Origin: Tigriopus japonicus
Taxonomy: Eukaryota > Arthropoda > Copepoda > Harpacticoida > Harpacticidae
NCBI GenBank assembly: GCA_010645155.1
Contig: CM021323.1
Location: 4,120,781-4,184,780 of the forward strand
Direction: 5' to 3'
DNA length: 64,000 nucleotides
The translations under genes and the position numbers were made by a program. Shown here in pieces: positions 12,364 through 25,706 of the stretch (the first letter of the stretch is position 1; each line of letters starts with the position of its first letter). Below the pieces are notes generated by a model. It ran no database searches. It was given only the letters and a program-made list of their open reading frames with translations, and was not told where the DNA came from.

Positions 12364-14699
12364 TCATAATTTGACAGGGTCGTCCGTGCAAAACGGAGCA
12401 CTCCCAGTCGTTTCCTCGACAATGTACATGCCCGATTTGGGATGCTTGGTATCCCAATGGTAGCCCATGGTCACGGTTCCTTTCTTGAGCGGACTGCAGT
12501 TTTTTGGAATTTTCTTGGGATTTCCCTCGCATTTTTCGGTGGCTGAGCATGTGACCTCTTGAATGGAGGCCTCGTAGAGCTGCCAAGCCCTCGAGTGAGA
12601 GCACGAAATCACGTTGAAAATGTCGTAGCATCCGGGTTGGTTGTGTCCATACGAGCCTTTTTGTCCTGGGTAGAAATCAGCAGTACCCAAGGGTTCCATT
12701 GTTCCATACTAGATTTGAAACAAAAGAAGAGGAAATGTACATAGATGGAATCGAGAGGGAAGACATTCTGGCAACATCAGGAAGGGTTTGTGTCTTTGAA
12801 CATGGAAATTTCTCTTCACATTTGCAACTTCTTCTCCTAATCTGATTTCACACCCCTTGACAGAGAACAAATGTTGCTCATCCCTTAGTCACTCAAGGTC
12901 CAGAAGTGACCATGAGGGTTGCTAATAAACTTGAAATAGAACCAAGTATACCTGTGGCAAAACTCCCAAATATCTGGCGTCTCCGTCTGTATGGATATTG
13001 TCCACCAATTTAGCATCGTGAGGGCCTAATCGTGCATCAGGTTGGATATCTAGATTATGGAACGGATAGGGCACATCATTGCAAAAAAGTGGTCCTGCCG
13101 GATCTAAACCAGAGAGGCGGTCCAGTGGTTTAGTTTTTGGATTATTCGTCAGTTTTTTGCCCAAGAACCCACAAGCATGGGCACCCAAACTGTGCCCTAT
13201 GCAATGAAGATACAATTTGGAGTTGACATTCTGCAAGATCTGTTCCACTACGTCGTACATGGCTTGAGAAATGTACCTGGAAAAGAAGCTTTTTTTTATA
13301 GTTCTCGAATGCAATTATAGGTCTTTGCCAGGACATTGAATTAGTTAATTAAGCTTAGTTACGAAAGTGGTTGGGATTCACCATTTCCACGTAAATTGAT
13401 TCTGTTTGTTCACGAAACGCTTCGTTCGGGAACTGACGTTTTTGTAAATCAACTTGGGGGTCACATGAACCTTGCTGTGAGAATAGATTAGGTTCCTCCT
13501 TTGCAAAAACGATTTAAAGTGTGTAAAGATCATGTCACAAAACGCATGGAGCAATCTTGATTAATTGTTCCTTGTCCTGGCAACAATTCTCTAACTTTAA
13601 CGTATCCAAAGACCATCCTGATATCCCCGATTGGCAAGACATTAAATATCTTCTGCCTGCTACTTAGCTCTTCTAGTAACAACCTCAACCAGTCTCAGAG
13701 CATTAATGAATTGCAATACCAAGTAAGAACCCACCTTGTATTGGAAGCCGCCCTCCAGAAATTGACGATATCATACATCCCGTGGCCCCAACCCACGATC
13801 TGCGGAAGAGTTGTAAAGAGATGGATGAATAAAAAAAAAGTTTGCTAAAGTCATGATGAGTTTGACAATGCCACCTCATTTCCAAAGGAACTGAGGAGGA
13901 AGATTTAGTGTTAGTCAGGCATAAAAACCGACAAGAACAATCATCCAACAGAGGATCTGGGAGCTGTTTAGAATTTAGGAAGGAGCCATCATTGATCGTT
14001 TGATGTGTTGTTAGTACAGTGTTGGCAATGCTCCATTGTTCAGTTTTTGAGGAAGGCGCTGTACTGTATTTGCCTTTTGGTGTCTCGATTCGATCTTAAG
14101 AATCTTTTTTTCCGGTGTTGGCACATCTGCGATCGGTTTTTAACTAGATTGAATTTCAAAGATTGCGGTCGATGATGCCCAGCCAGAGGTCATGATTTAC
14201 TTACGATAGCTGCCGTATTTGGTTCTAGAGCCATGATCTGTTTTTGCATTCCGTGCAACCATTGGGTATCAAAGTATTTCAAAAACCCGTGGATGAGAAT
14301 GATGAGCTTGTCCACATTCTTATGGGTCTTAAACTCGGCCAAACACTCCGAAGTCTCGTTGTTGGGCAAGTAGGATGAGTTCAAGAGACAAGTCACGTTA
14401 CTCGGAAGGTACAACATCATCTTGGGCTGAACTCCAGCACTGCATTCAGGCACTCCCAAAACGTCAAACGGAGGCTCATTGGTGAAGGTCACGTTATTGA
14501 GTTCGGGACAAGTGACGTTGTGTTTCACAAAGCCCACTTCTCGAAGTTGAGAGAGTCGTTGCTCATGAGAGCGATGATGGTCATGGTACCATTGACCTTG
14601 CAGAGGTTCATCCAACGAGTCTCCTGAGGCCAAAGTTTGAGCCGATAGAACAATTAGGACTGCAATTTGGAACGGACTGGAGCGGATGAGGGCCTTCAT
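12364..14699 (-). CDS. Secreted pancreatic-lipase-like triacylglycerol/phospholipase, 4 exons
   Basis: Exons on the minus strand are 14699-14205, 13799-13735, 13276-12952 and 12708-12364; phases close to give 409 residues. An ATG at 14699 starts a signal peptide (MKALIRSSPFQIAVLIVLSA); an in-frame ATG at 14819 would add 40 residues in front of it and is less likely. The oxyanion block ILIHGF is at the end of exon 1. The catalytic triad of the pancreatic lipase family is visible: Ser216 in GHSLG, Asp245 in GLDPAGP and His333 in CSHSRA. The YLGVLPQ and ADFYPG..QPGC blocks are typical. The protein ends just after the catalytic domain, so the C-terminal PLAT domain of vertebrate pancreatic lipase is absent, as is usual in arthropods. 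Several NxS/T glycosylation sites lie in the N-terminal 110 residues. It is probably exported and acts on neutral lipids or phospholipids; the substrate cannot be told from sequence. Confidence 0.9.
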
Positions 14700-16295
14700 T
14701 TGGGGTCCATTAGCACCAGGTTTCTTGGGTCCAAACTGGAACTGTTGGCACATTTTGCCGACATAGATCAACTCGTTTCCGGTGATTGTCTCGGGATGGT
14801 GGGAGTAATGGTTGTTCAATTGAGGGCCACCACAAAACTACTGCAATGATTCTCGAGCGTAATTGAATCATACGCGCTCCTTATGTCAATCGCATTCTGG
14901 CGACTACGAGTATGATGAAGTCTACATAATAACTGTGTAGCTCCACACTACGCACTGTTGACAAAATTTTGGGGTATTTGCCCATCTCGAGATGTGCAAC
15001 GGTCATCCACTGGATTGTGGGGAGGAAGCAAGGAAAGCTCAAACACTGAAAATAACATCAAAGAAGATCAATTTGCAAGTGACGGACAGTTGGATTATTT
15101 CAAAAAGGACGTCTTGTCAGTGTTTTGAAGATGTTAATAAAACTTTTGTATGTCAAAAGTCTGCATTCTTCAACAAATCCATTTTCCCTTCTCTTTTTGG
15201 GACTCTAGCCTCAAGTACCACGTGAAAATCAATTGTAAAAAAGCATCGAAATTTGTCAATTCCCTGAAACTTGTTTTGTAAATAAAATTATAAAAATGTT
15301 CTAATTGAAACAAGCACTAAACCATTTAGGCAAGACGCAGTGACTTGCCTAATCACAGAAATCACATGACATGTATATACAGTATTGTTTCAGCTCCCAA
15401 TGACGATATATTCAAATAGGTTACATACGCATAAAGTCTCGGTGTCATGATTCAAGCTTTCCTTGACCAGAAAAACCTAGTTATCTTGGATGCCCTGTCC
15501 AGTGGGAGACAATTTCAGACCCATGCCGCCTGCTCAGGGGTCGCATTGTTCATTCTCAGTCGAGCCTCTGGAGACACACATCTTGGCGATGACACCTTCG
15601 TCAAGATGTCTGCAGAACAGATGTGAAGAATTATTCCAACGACATACAAAGAGCCACTCTTTGCTCTCACTTCCTTTCTCGTGGGACACAAATGCTTCCC
15701 CCTTCATATTTTTGCCCTATGAACTAAGGAGATATTGCGACAGTCACCACGCAAAGTTACCGCAAATGCGTAAAATTGACGAGGTTATGGTAAATTGGAA
15801 ACTGGTATGAATCGGTCGTTTCTAGAACCACTTTGACATGATTTTAACGTACGTGTTTTATAGTTAATGGATTAGCTTCGTACGGGAAGTATGGCATGCG
15901 TATTGTTTCGTGCCTTAATGGTTCAAACGGATCGTTAAAGTTCATTATTATTTTCGATTTCCCTACCTGCTCCTTAATAAAAAAGAATACTTGGAAGTGT
16001 GGTTCCTTCAATTTGCACGTAAGGCACCACTTTATAATGATGTTTAGTTGAAACACAAATTTCCTTGTTTTACCCGCCGAACTTTGAAAAAACACCATTA
16101 AGGAAAACAGTACCTGTCGACAATGTATCAGTAATTCATGGCCAAATTCCTTCTCATTCCAGGGAGAACAATTAAAAGTCATCACTGTTGCACGTGGGGG
16201 CAATCATGCCCTGCTTCCCAACCTTGTTCGAGGATTGCTCCAAATAAAGTGGTATCCTATAAGGGTCGTCATTTCATCTAGTCAATATTTCAAAA
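14700..16295. other. Intergenic between divergent lipase and LPMO genes
   Basis: Upstream region of both the minus-strand lipase and the plus-strand LPMO. An antisense frame of 119 codons at 15844-16203 and a plus frame of 106 codons at 15490-15810 have no recognisable features. No clear promoter element was seen. Confidence 0.4.
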
Positions 16296-19200
16296 ATGAA
16301 GACCTTTTGCTTGATCTTGTCCATGGCCGTGGCCTTCAACAATGTCCAAGATGTGCACTCTCATGGGAGATTGATCGAACCGCCTTCAAGGTCCACAATG
16401 TGGAGGTGAGTCTGTTGCTTAAGAGATTCACTCATGCAGAGCAAGTTTAGGTTAGGAGTTTAGGATAGATTAGGGAATGTTTTAAATTATTTAGCAAGAT
16501 CAAAAGAATAATCAAGAAGCAATCAGCTTGTAAAATAACCAACCACATGGAAAATTTCTAAAGCTTATTAGTGACAATTTCAAAATTTTGAAAATTTTGA
16601 GGTTGCGTCCCTTGAAATTAAGCTAGATCAGGGGTCGGCAACCATTTTTGGGTCAAGGCCCACGAAATTTGATTCGTATTGTCAGGGACCCACCAAGCAG
16701 ACGTTGAAAGGTTCAGGAGCCCACACATTAGCGATCAAAGAGCTTTGGGCCCATGAGAACAGTACTATGGATGGCTCTCGGGTCCACTTTTTAAAAATTT
16801 CTTCATAGCTCCTGGGCCCACGAATGACCTCCCTTTGGCCCACATGTGGGCCACGGCCCACAGGTTGCCGACCCCTAGGCTAGATAAATTGGCTATTAAG
16901 CACCATTTCAGTAAGTAGTCCCCGTTTTTTCACAACTTTAGATTGCTCTACGACATTTGACAAGATTATTCTTCAATGCGTTTCTCATGAACTTATCAAA
17001 AAGTCATCAATTTGCTAGTTCAACATACTTCATTCATTATGAATGTTAAATGCAACTTGAATATTCTTGCCCGGTTTTAAGTTGTGTGTAATGTAAACGT
17101 TTGGCTACCCTGCGTTTTCTTAGATACCTTTCAATTTTTAGCCAGAGCTTGGCCTCAACAGTCCCAATGGAAATGTTTTCAGATGTCAGTTATTTATAAA
17201 AATAGAGAGCAAGATATTACTGGGAGAATTGTAAAAAAATGCTCTGTCAATATGTTCATATAATTTGATGAAACATCCCAAATGAGCTACTCACTGACTA
17301 CCAAATTCATTTGATATTGCGGTCCCCAAAGATGTTGAGTACTCGGGAGTTTCGCCAATCCATTCGAGCAAAAACGGTTGAGCTTTATGTCGAAGCAATG
17401 GAAGATGGTACAAATCTCTGTATCAATGACATAGAAACTCCGTCCGTATTCTCATACAGGGAGGCTACAAAAACACTATGACACATAAATCTTTGTTGTT
17501 CCAGAAACAAAACATTGTCTTCCATATTTTCTCGTTTCCAAAAATATACAATGAAATCTATAAAAAACTTTCGTTCAGCTATATTTGGCCATTACACTTT
17601 TCTGTACGGGTGATCAAGAGTGGCAAAGGAACTTGATCACCTCAGCTAGTTTCTGGCAATGTTTTGGATGTCCACGATCCCAGATTGTTTTCAAAAAAGG
17701 ACTGTTCAAAAGTTGTTTTGACCTCTTATTTCGAAATGATCCACTGATTACTTGCTTTCAATGTTGAGGGTGTCTATGAGCACAATTAAAGCTCGATAAA
17801 TTGAACACGAGATGGATTAAAGTCACGCTGTCCAAGCTTGAAATGGAAAGAATTCAGCTTTGGTGAGGAGAGGAAATGTAGTGGTTCCAATGCAGATCAG
17901 ACAGCTTCATCAGCTGACAAGAAAAATATATCAAAATTTGACAAAACCAAGATGTACTGACTTGGATCCCGATGATGTAGCAAAATTGTAGCGAAATTAT
18001 TAGATGCAAAAGTCTTCCAAGGGATCCACGGAAACCAACCTTAAAGAGGCAATTGAAGATTGCTCTTTGGACTCTTCTCAAATCATGGACACATCAACTG
18101 TTGACACAACCAAAATAGCTTTAAGGAATCAAATCACTTTGATGTTTTCCTTTAGCCTGACAAAAATGTATAAAGCGTAGATATAGTGTATAAATGATTG
18201 ATAAACATATCGTATTTATGAAACCTTCTTCGTTTTATTATTAGTATAGCAAAATATGTGATTTTGTGATAATTATCAACAGGCAAAGATTAATGTGTCA
18301 TACTGTATTTCAATTTCTCGCCTTTTTAAGGGTTCATTTTCCAAAAGTGATTGATATGTTGCCTTTCTGTACTTTTGTCCTAATAAAAAACAAATTTAAA
18401 ATGAAAGTCCATGAAAAATTGAATATCAAGGCAAGTTCTTGTCAAATAAGAAATGGCGAAAACCTCGAAAGAAATAACCAGAAGACATAAATGTACCAAT
18501 AAATGGCATTAAGGCTTGGTCCACTTAGATGCCACAAATGTCCACAATTCAGGCAATAATCATCACGTGAATCACTAACTTGTTTTAAGTGAACGTATGT
18601 ACTGTCGATATTTGTAATTTTGTACACCAAGTTCAAACGCAATATTCCCACGAGGATGGGTTTCTCTCTGAGAATAATTCTTGGCTACCATGTAGAATCG
18701 AATTTTATTAGGATTTTATTGTTGTTAAAGAGTGCTGAATGGACTCAGTTGCAAGATATTTGTGAAAGCAAGCTAAACATAAGCAAGCCAGTAAATATTT
18801 TTATGAGGATTTTCCATGAGCGATGAGTTGATCCCTTTCTTCTTGAGCCAAACTATATGTGAGGAAGATACGTAGACATAAATAGGAGTCAATTCTTGAT
18901 GAACCAAGGATTTAAAATGTCCAATTATAAATTTGGGCTTAATTGATGACGAATTGGTTCCTTTCATACGTTCTTTTTGAGTCCTGTTATTGCAATTGAC
19001 ATTTACATTATTCCATTTATTTCACCAAATTATCAACACGTTGATTCATTGATCTCGTTAAAAACCACAGGACTGACTTGTAATAACGACATTCCCCCGA
19101 TGAATTTGTTTTTATTGGTAAAATTAACCTTGAAAGACGTCCACTCTTCGTAGTTAAACCAAATAACTTTTATCATCGCATATTGTGTATTCTCATTGAA

Positions 19201-22200
19201 GTCGAAGTCACATTGTCCCGGAACCACTGTACTTCAGGACGAATTTCAAAAATACACCTTGGGCCCGATCATTGAACTAACAGGTGAGGTTTCTGCGACA
19301 AATGTATTGTTCCGTAGAATATCCAATGTTGTGATTGGACCCAACGTGTATTTTGAAAGTAATCCTGGCTTGAGCCATCCTTGCATTCTGTCATCGAGTT
19401 ATTTTTTGTGTTTTTACATGGACTGCGCTTTCGTAACGTTACAGCACAAAGATACGATTTATTGTTCCAATTGCACTCACGTTCTCATTCCCTTTAAAGA
19501 GTCACAAAATAGAATGAAGCCAAAAAGCACACTCAAGTCCTAAAATTGCAACTGACCCAGTTGTCCCATGAAAATCTCTCACATAAAACTTCAAAATGCA
19601 ACTTGCTCTTTAAACCTTAAATACTCATCCCAATCAAATTTGGTTCAAAAAAAGATAACCACTGAGTGCCATTTCAGCCAACTTTTCACTCTAGCCTTTC
19701 TCATAAACAACCGTTTTGAAAATGGAAAATACTAAGTTTGTACTTTAGATGACGGTGTCGAATGCAGTGTGAAAAAAGCAACCCAACGTACTAAACAACC
19801 CAAGTGGGCATTGCAATGCAATGTGGTTTCCCGTATTATGAAGAAACGCACGCGAAATGTCCCACTTGGGGTTTTGAGACGAAATGGGTTGACGTCATTG
19901 GTTGGCTTTGGTGTTGTTATGTATGTATGACTGGGTCTACATTTGGTGCAATGCAACTGAAATCAGCCTTGCGTATTATTCACAACCATTCCGACTTTTC
20001 GTCAAGCGGTCGTGGTACTCAATTACACAAATCAATAGACGAGAAATGGATTGGTTCCTTCGGAATTGAGCCAGTAAATCTTCCGAGTTCGAGTGGGTTG
20101 TTTCTTGATCAAAGTTTTGGAAGTAACCTACGAAAAAAAGGCCAAGGTTGGCAGGCTTAAATCGAGACAATGCATGGTTGAAACTTGGGTAAACATTGCA
20201 TAGACGTTTTTTTAGCCTCAAAAACTTTTCTTGTTTTGTTTATGTACGTACCTTCAAGAATAAAACATAATCGAGCCTCAAACATGAAACCAACTTTTTT
20301 TCAAGATTTTGTCCTTTCCTTACTTTCTTAACAATGAATATCGTTGGTGAACTTACTGAAGTTAAAAAAAAAAAATACAAAATATTGAACACTAGGCATA
20401 AAGTGATTGTCAGCATATAAATATGTGATGAAGATAGACTACGTATATTTAAGTATCAAACATGGGAAAAAGACATTTTTATGTCTTAATGTTGTCATCC
20501 AAGCCTCAGATCTGTATAAAATAATCATTAGTGGACCAAAAATTTTTACGTAAAACCAATATTGATTTAGACGTTGAAGATCAACAAAAAGTACAAAGCT
20601 ACATATTCCAGTGATCTTGTGTAATAAGTCCGTTTCCTATGCATTTCAGGTACGGTTTCAATACTCCCCCGAACTACAATGATCATGAGCTGTATTGTGG
20701 AGGATTCTCGCGTCAATGGAGCACTAATGGCGGCAAATGCGGCATCTGCGGCGACCCATGGGACTCACCTCAGGTACAAACGTTTCTGATAAATAAAAAG
20801 ACCCATCCAAAGTAAATTGTTCAGCGATGATTCACACAGTACTACATAGAAGAACTTCGTTTCGGCAAGAAATTCAACGTGATAGGAGTTTCTCGCCTTG
20901 ACAGCACTTTTTGTCCCCTCTCTTACAAATGGAAATTTCTATGCAGTATTTCAGACTCATAAATCTGGGTAGAAAATGATACAATCTTACTTAGAACTTG
21001 GGAATGAACGCTGTGGTTGAAGAATACACTTCGAACTGATCCAAAAGATGAGGATCAAGTGCAAAAACACGGCCGTTTTATCATTGGGACGATCAAGAGA
21101 AATGCACCAGAACTGGGGGATTGCCAAAAAATGGCAAAAAACCGTCCAATTTTCATCGAGTTCTACTTACTGCCAATATTGTTCATTGGAGTGGTCTGAC
21201 AATTTAATCATTTTTAGTCAAATGATTTGAGGAGCTACTTGAAAAAAAACCAACCAATTGTCGTGTCAATTCCAACTAACGGTCAAGAGGTCCACGTTCA
21301 ATTGTACGTACGTAGGAAGACGAGATTACGAGCTCCTTCTTTGTCTTTGACCATTAGTCTGTCAGTTTGGCAATGAATTACGGTACATGAGATCGTAGGA
21401 AGTGACACTTAACAGATAATTTGTTTCTCCGGAAATGAGCCTCCTCATTGTTCCAATGAAAGGATGCCATGCAATGCCCTCTTAAAAGAGAGTACAACCA
21501 CACACCAAAGGTCGAACCCGGGCCTTTTATAGACCTTGAGACGAGTCATGATGTAAATGCTTTAAGAGCCGAATGACGCGATATGTCTAGAGAGAGAAAA
21601 TACAGCAATAAACCTCGGGTAAAAAGGCAAACCGAGCCAGAAACCAAGGAAATGACGAGATTTTGTTCCCGCCGCCCCCTCCAAAAAACCCTTGGTCCCC
21701 TTTTCCAGTCCAAGACCAAGATATCTAGCGTAGGAGGAGGATGGCACAGTTAATGGTTCGGAAAATGAGCTCTGAAGGGAGCTGTCTATCCGGAGGAACG
21801 TCCCAACATGAGTTTCTTGCGTGTAAATAAACAAGGTTCCTTGCTTTGTTCAATGTTCATTAGTATTCTTGGTCGGCTCAACCCACATTAAAAGCTTTGG
21901 AGTCCATTTTCAAAACGGTTCCTTTTGTGGACCGTGCCAAGTAGTTTTAGAGTACTCTCTTAATCACTCACGCAAGGGTTAACAGCCCTCTCAGTCTCAT
22001 CATCAGTTTTCGAGAGCCTTTTAACGAACAATATTAGACCACTGAGCGGATCATTAACCTTGCTCTCTGTTTTTTACCAATTCTCTTCACTTCAAATTTA
22101 GAATGTGGTATTAAAGCTCGAGATTCGGTCCTTTCTTGCAAATTCTGCGGTTGATTTCCAAGAGGAAAGGAATCGGACGACGTTCTGTTAAAAAGGGCCC

Positions 22201-25200
22201 CTTTACTTATCGGGAAAGTTATCTCAGGACTCATTTAAGGTCCCAACGGGCGGTGTAGTAGTACGTACGCAGGACACAATGTGGAACCATAAACCAGCTA
22301 GCTGTGAGCTCTTGCGTGTCCCAGTGTGCACTGTGCTAGAATGCTCTATTGCGATGGCTTTTGGGCCTGAGTGCCCTCAAAGATGCAATCTTCTTCATTT
22401 CAAATGAATGCACGTCAACGTCCACTGCTCCGAAGAAGAAGGAGCCAATGGCAACACTCCACCCACAACCTTCCTCATGGCACTCAACAGTTCCACAGAA
22501 TCAAGGGGCCTTCTTTGATTCCAACACGAGGACTGTTTGTAGGGATGGTTAGAAAATATTTGAGCATTTAAGATTATTTGCAAGTCAACGTAGATAAGAA
22601 TAAAAACGAGGCTGATGTTTAGGCGAAAGGCTTTTGGAAATTGAAATATAGTTGAATTTAAAGATTATCAGAGCTGATTGAGTGCGTTTCGACTCATCTC
22701 TAGTTTCTAGGCCTTTTCGCTTCACACTCAAATTGATTTGGGGATAAGGTGCCCTGGCCAGGCATGAGTCTGAACGAGCTTGTCCCAAGGAGAAAATGCT
22801 TTTCTTTGAAACCTTTACTTGACAATTTTTTATTCAAGAATACGAATTGGACCACGTTCCATTGATTTTATGAGGCCCATACTCAAAGTCCCTCGAAAAG
22901 TTTTTGTTTACTCGGCGAGGAACGAATGTTGGAACATGATGAAATAGACCTCCTTTCACCCAAAACATGCCCTTTCAATGGTTCGTGAGTCACGATCGAA
23001 CCATAAAACCTCCCACAGAATCTACTATTTGATCATGGATTTACGACTGACCACACTCTCGAACTCAAGGACGTCATTATGCAAGGCCATGGGATAAATC
23101 TTTTATCCTTTATTGAGAAGATCCCTCTTGATTTGTTGGAACAACGCCAGCTTCAATGCCAACGCTTATCGCTACCATCTTTCCGAAGTCTACGAACATT
23201 TTGCTTCTAGACAACGAAAAATACGGGGGACGGATCGGGTTTTGCCAACAAAAAGAACCTGCAATGCTCAACGGCTTAGAACTATGAGTTTTATCAAGAG
23301 ATCCAGACTGCTTTAGGCAATATTGTGCGGTACTTTCCATCCCAGACAGACCGATAGTTAAGCTTTTATCACTTCTTTTGATGGGTATCCTCACTGAACC
23401 CCAAATGAAGCTATGTTTACCAATTATGAAGTTGTATTTCTCCACTTACTTCACACCGTCAACAAACTCATTAACAATGCTCCAAATTGAAATTGCTTGA
23501 ATTTTAAAATAATGAAACAAGTTTGGAAGGAATTTTAATTGAAATATTTTGTTTTCCTTTTCGTGTTCCAGCCCCGTCCCAATGAAGCAGGTGGAATGTA
23601 CGGGAAAGGCGTTATCGTTCGCAAATATCAGAAGAACCAAGCAATCAAAGTCCGTGTGGAACTTACGGCCAATCATATGGGATACTTTGAGTTTCGAGTG
23701 TGTCCCAACAACAATCCAAAGAAGACAGCTAGTCAGAAATGCTTGGACCAACACGTCCTCAGAAGTGCCACTGACGGAGATCCGAGGTGAGGCTACGTAG
23801 AGAACGCAAAAAATGAAATGGAACAACAGTACAAACCTCGCCATATGGGGCCATGTATTTTTATGAGGGGCGCAATTTATTGTGCTTGCATCCTTGAACT
23901 ACTTTTTGAGCGTTTTCCCGGAACCAGAAAGATCTCTTTGTTCTCAGTGTAAAAGATGAAAAGAACAACAACGTTGGCGCTTTCTGGAACCCCGCAGATT
24001 TTCGGAATTATGAGCCATGCCTCTGTTTGAAAACAATCTTAGAGATGGAATGTAGAAAATTTAGACAAGGCAAAGACCAAAATATGTCAGACATACGTTT
24101 TACAGAGAAGAGAGGTCCTTTAGAAAATCCGGTAACATGTCACGACAACATTTACCTTTGTCAAAAGAGACGTCCTGGTAATCCATCACTCTCTGTCATT
24201 GTATCCCAAAACCATTTTTATCAACATCTCAACCTGTACCACCTCTTGCATCAATTTCATCATGTGGATCATGATTTTATCCCACATGGAAAAACTCATA
24301 TTTTTACATTCCCTCACAGATACTATCCTGGCCCTGGAACCAAAGTATTTGAGATGCATTATCAGCTTCCAAAGGACCTGACATGCCGTCAATGTGTGTT
24401 CCAATGGCGTTATGTAGCAGGGAACAATTGGGGTGAGGAACAAGTGTTTTGCAATGCTACTTAAAGTACCTTATCTAAAACCAAACGAATATTTTCAGGT
24501 GTTTGCAAAAACGGTACAGGAGCAGTAGGTTGTGGTTCTCAAGAAGAGTTTCGCGCTTGTGCTGATGTAACCATTACTGAACCGGATGGAACTGCCAATG
24601 AAAAGCCCAATAATCTGTCTGATCCTGAAATCTTCGATCCCTCAGATGTGGATGACGAATACAACGAGATTGACAGTGACGACATTGGATTTAACAAGTA
24701 CGAACCCAAAGAGGCTCAAGAAGACATTGCCACCATCCTGCTTGTTGTTTTTGCTTCCATTCTTGTCCCATTATTGTTCTTTGGGTTCTTGTTCTTCTAT
24801 TACATGCGTGGGAAAGGTTATTTCCAGAAGTATGTTAAAGAAAAGGAATGGGACTTGCCGTCCATGCCATCCATGCCCAAGATGGCCTCTGTTCAGTGGC
24901 CTTTGTCTAATGTCCAAATTAAGAACCTACCCACGTTTCTTCATAAAAATTCCAAGAGCGGAGCCAAAAGCAAGACCAATGAGGTGAAAAAATCGGTGTC
25001 CGCACCAATCAACGTTCTAAGTAGTACGAACAAGGCTGCTCCTCCAACAGTCAATATTTCCACTTCGGGACCTCGTCCACCTCCCAGAGCTAAACGGGTA
25101 GCTCCTACCCCAACTCCCGGGGGTCCAAATGTGATCCCAGTGGAATCCAGTTCCCCATTGAAGGCGGCAGCTCCTCAACCCCCTCGATTAGCCACCATCA

Positions 25201-25544
25201 CGGCCAGGCCACACCCAGTAACACGCCCCACGGCCCCTCCCCCTACAGCTCCATCCCAATCGCCAGTGCTGGAGATTGGCCCTCCTATGGCGGTCACAAT
25301 CAATGGTGTGTCGTTCACAAACACGTCAATGGGCTCGCCTTCGGAGAGTGGTGCATCAGACTGTGGGTCCAATTATTCGCATGATGGTTTGGTGCCTGCG
25401 CAACCAGCCATGGCGGATGAGGATATTCCAGATTCAATGGAACAAGCTCCTCCATTGCCAGAGTGTCCTCCTCCTGAGGAATTTGATGGCTCCAGTCGAG
25501 AGTCTCATGAACTTAAAAGGCCAGGTTCGTCGTCCGAGGCCTAA
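16296..25544 (+). CDS. AA15-type lytic polysaccharide monooxygenase with membrane anchor and proline-rich tail, 5 exons
   Basis: Exons 16296-16405, 20650-20773, 23572-23786, 24320-24432 and 24499-25544 give 535 residues with all phases closing. Residues 1-22 are a signal peptide ending VHS; His23 would be the mature N-terminus, which in LPMOs is the first copper ligand. HGRLIEPPSRSTMWRYGF, NYNDHELYCGG and CGICGD are typical of the arthropod AA15 family. His113 in LTANHMG is the second histidine-brace ligand, and Tyr181 in FQWRY is the likely axial residue. CPNNN, CRQCVFQW, VCKNGTGAVGCG and FRACADV complete the domain to about residue 216. These enzymes cleave chitin or cellulose oxidatively. 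After an acidic linker (about 220-262) comes a transmembrane helix (about 264-289) and a 245-residue cytoplasmic tail rich in Pro and Ser. Linker, helix and tail share exon 5 with the end of the catalytic domain. Confidence 0.9.
16629..16877. mobile_element. hAT-like MITE, 249 bp
   Basis: Terminal inverted repeats of 15 bp, CAGGGGTCGGCAACC at the left and the complement of TAGGGGTCGGCAACC at the right. They are flanked by an 8-bp near-duplication, agctagat at 16621-16628 and ggctagat at 16878-16885 (7 of 8 match). The CAGGGG/TAGGGG ends and 8-bp target duplication are typical of hAT transposons. The interior is rich in GGCCCAC repeats in both orientations and has no transposase frame, so it is non-autonomous. 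Confidence 0.85.
19244..19358. repeat. Short inverted repeat (about 30-bp arms)
   Basis: The left arm at 19244-19275 and the right arm at 19329-19358 are near reverse complements (TTTCAAAAATACACCTTGGG against TTTCAAAATACACGTTGGG). It lies inside the LPMO intron. It could be a small foldback or a decayed MITE. Confidence 0.55.
20774..23571 (+). other. Second intron of the LPMO gene
   Basis: A 2,798-bp intron with only short, overlapping open frames on both strands and no recognised element. Confidence 0.6.
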
Positions 25545-25700
25545 AAGTGCTCCCAAAAACGTGAAAGTTCGTCATTAAAGGGATGCAGACGTTCTTCGCC
25601 AGAATACATCCGTTATTGTTAAATGTGCTCACTCATTTTGTACAGAATTGGTTCATCAAACTGAGTATTTCTACCTATGGATCTTTAAAATCTTTATTGC

Positions 25701-25706
25701 AATAAA
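25701..25706 (+). terminator. Polyadenylation signal of the LPMO gene
   Basis: AATAAA about 155 bases past the LPMO stop codon, followed by an A-rich stretch. Confidence 0.6.

Larger units (their letters stand above)
16406..20649 (+). other. Large first intron of the LPMO gene
   Basis: A 4,244-bp intron. It holds the hAT-like MITE at 16629-16877, a short inverted repeat at 19244-19358 and another near 19797-19875 (AACCCAAGTGGGCATT with its near complement). Open frames inside it are short and unrecognised. Confidence 0.7.

Noticed and set aside
24027..24464. A 145-codon frame overlapping LPMO exon 4
   Set aside because: It is intron 3 reading into exon 4; the conserved LPMO residues begin only at the acceptor at 24319.
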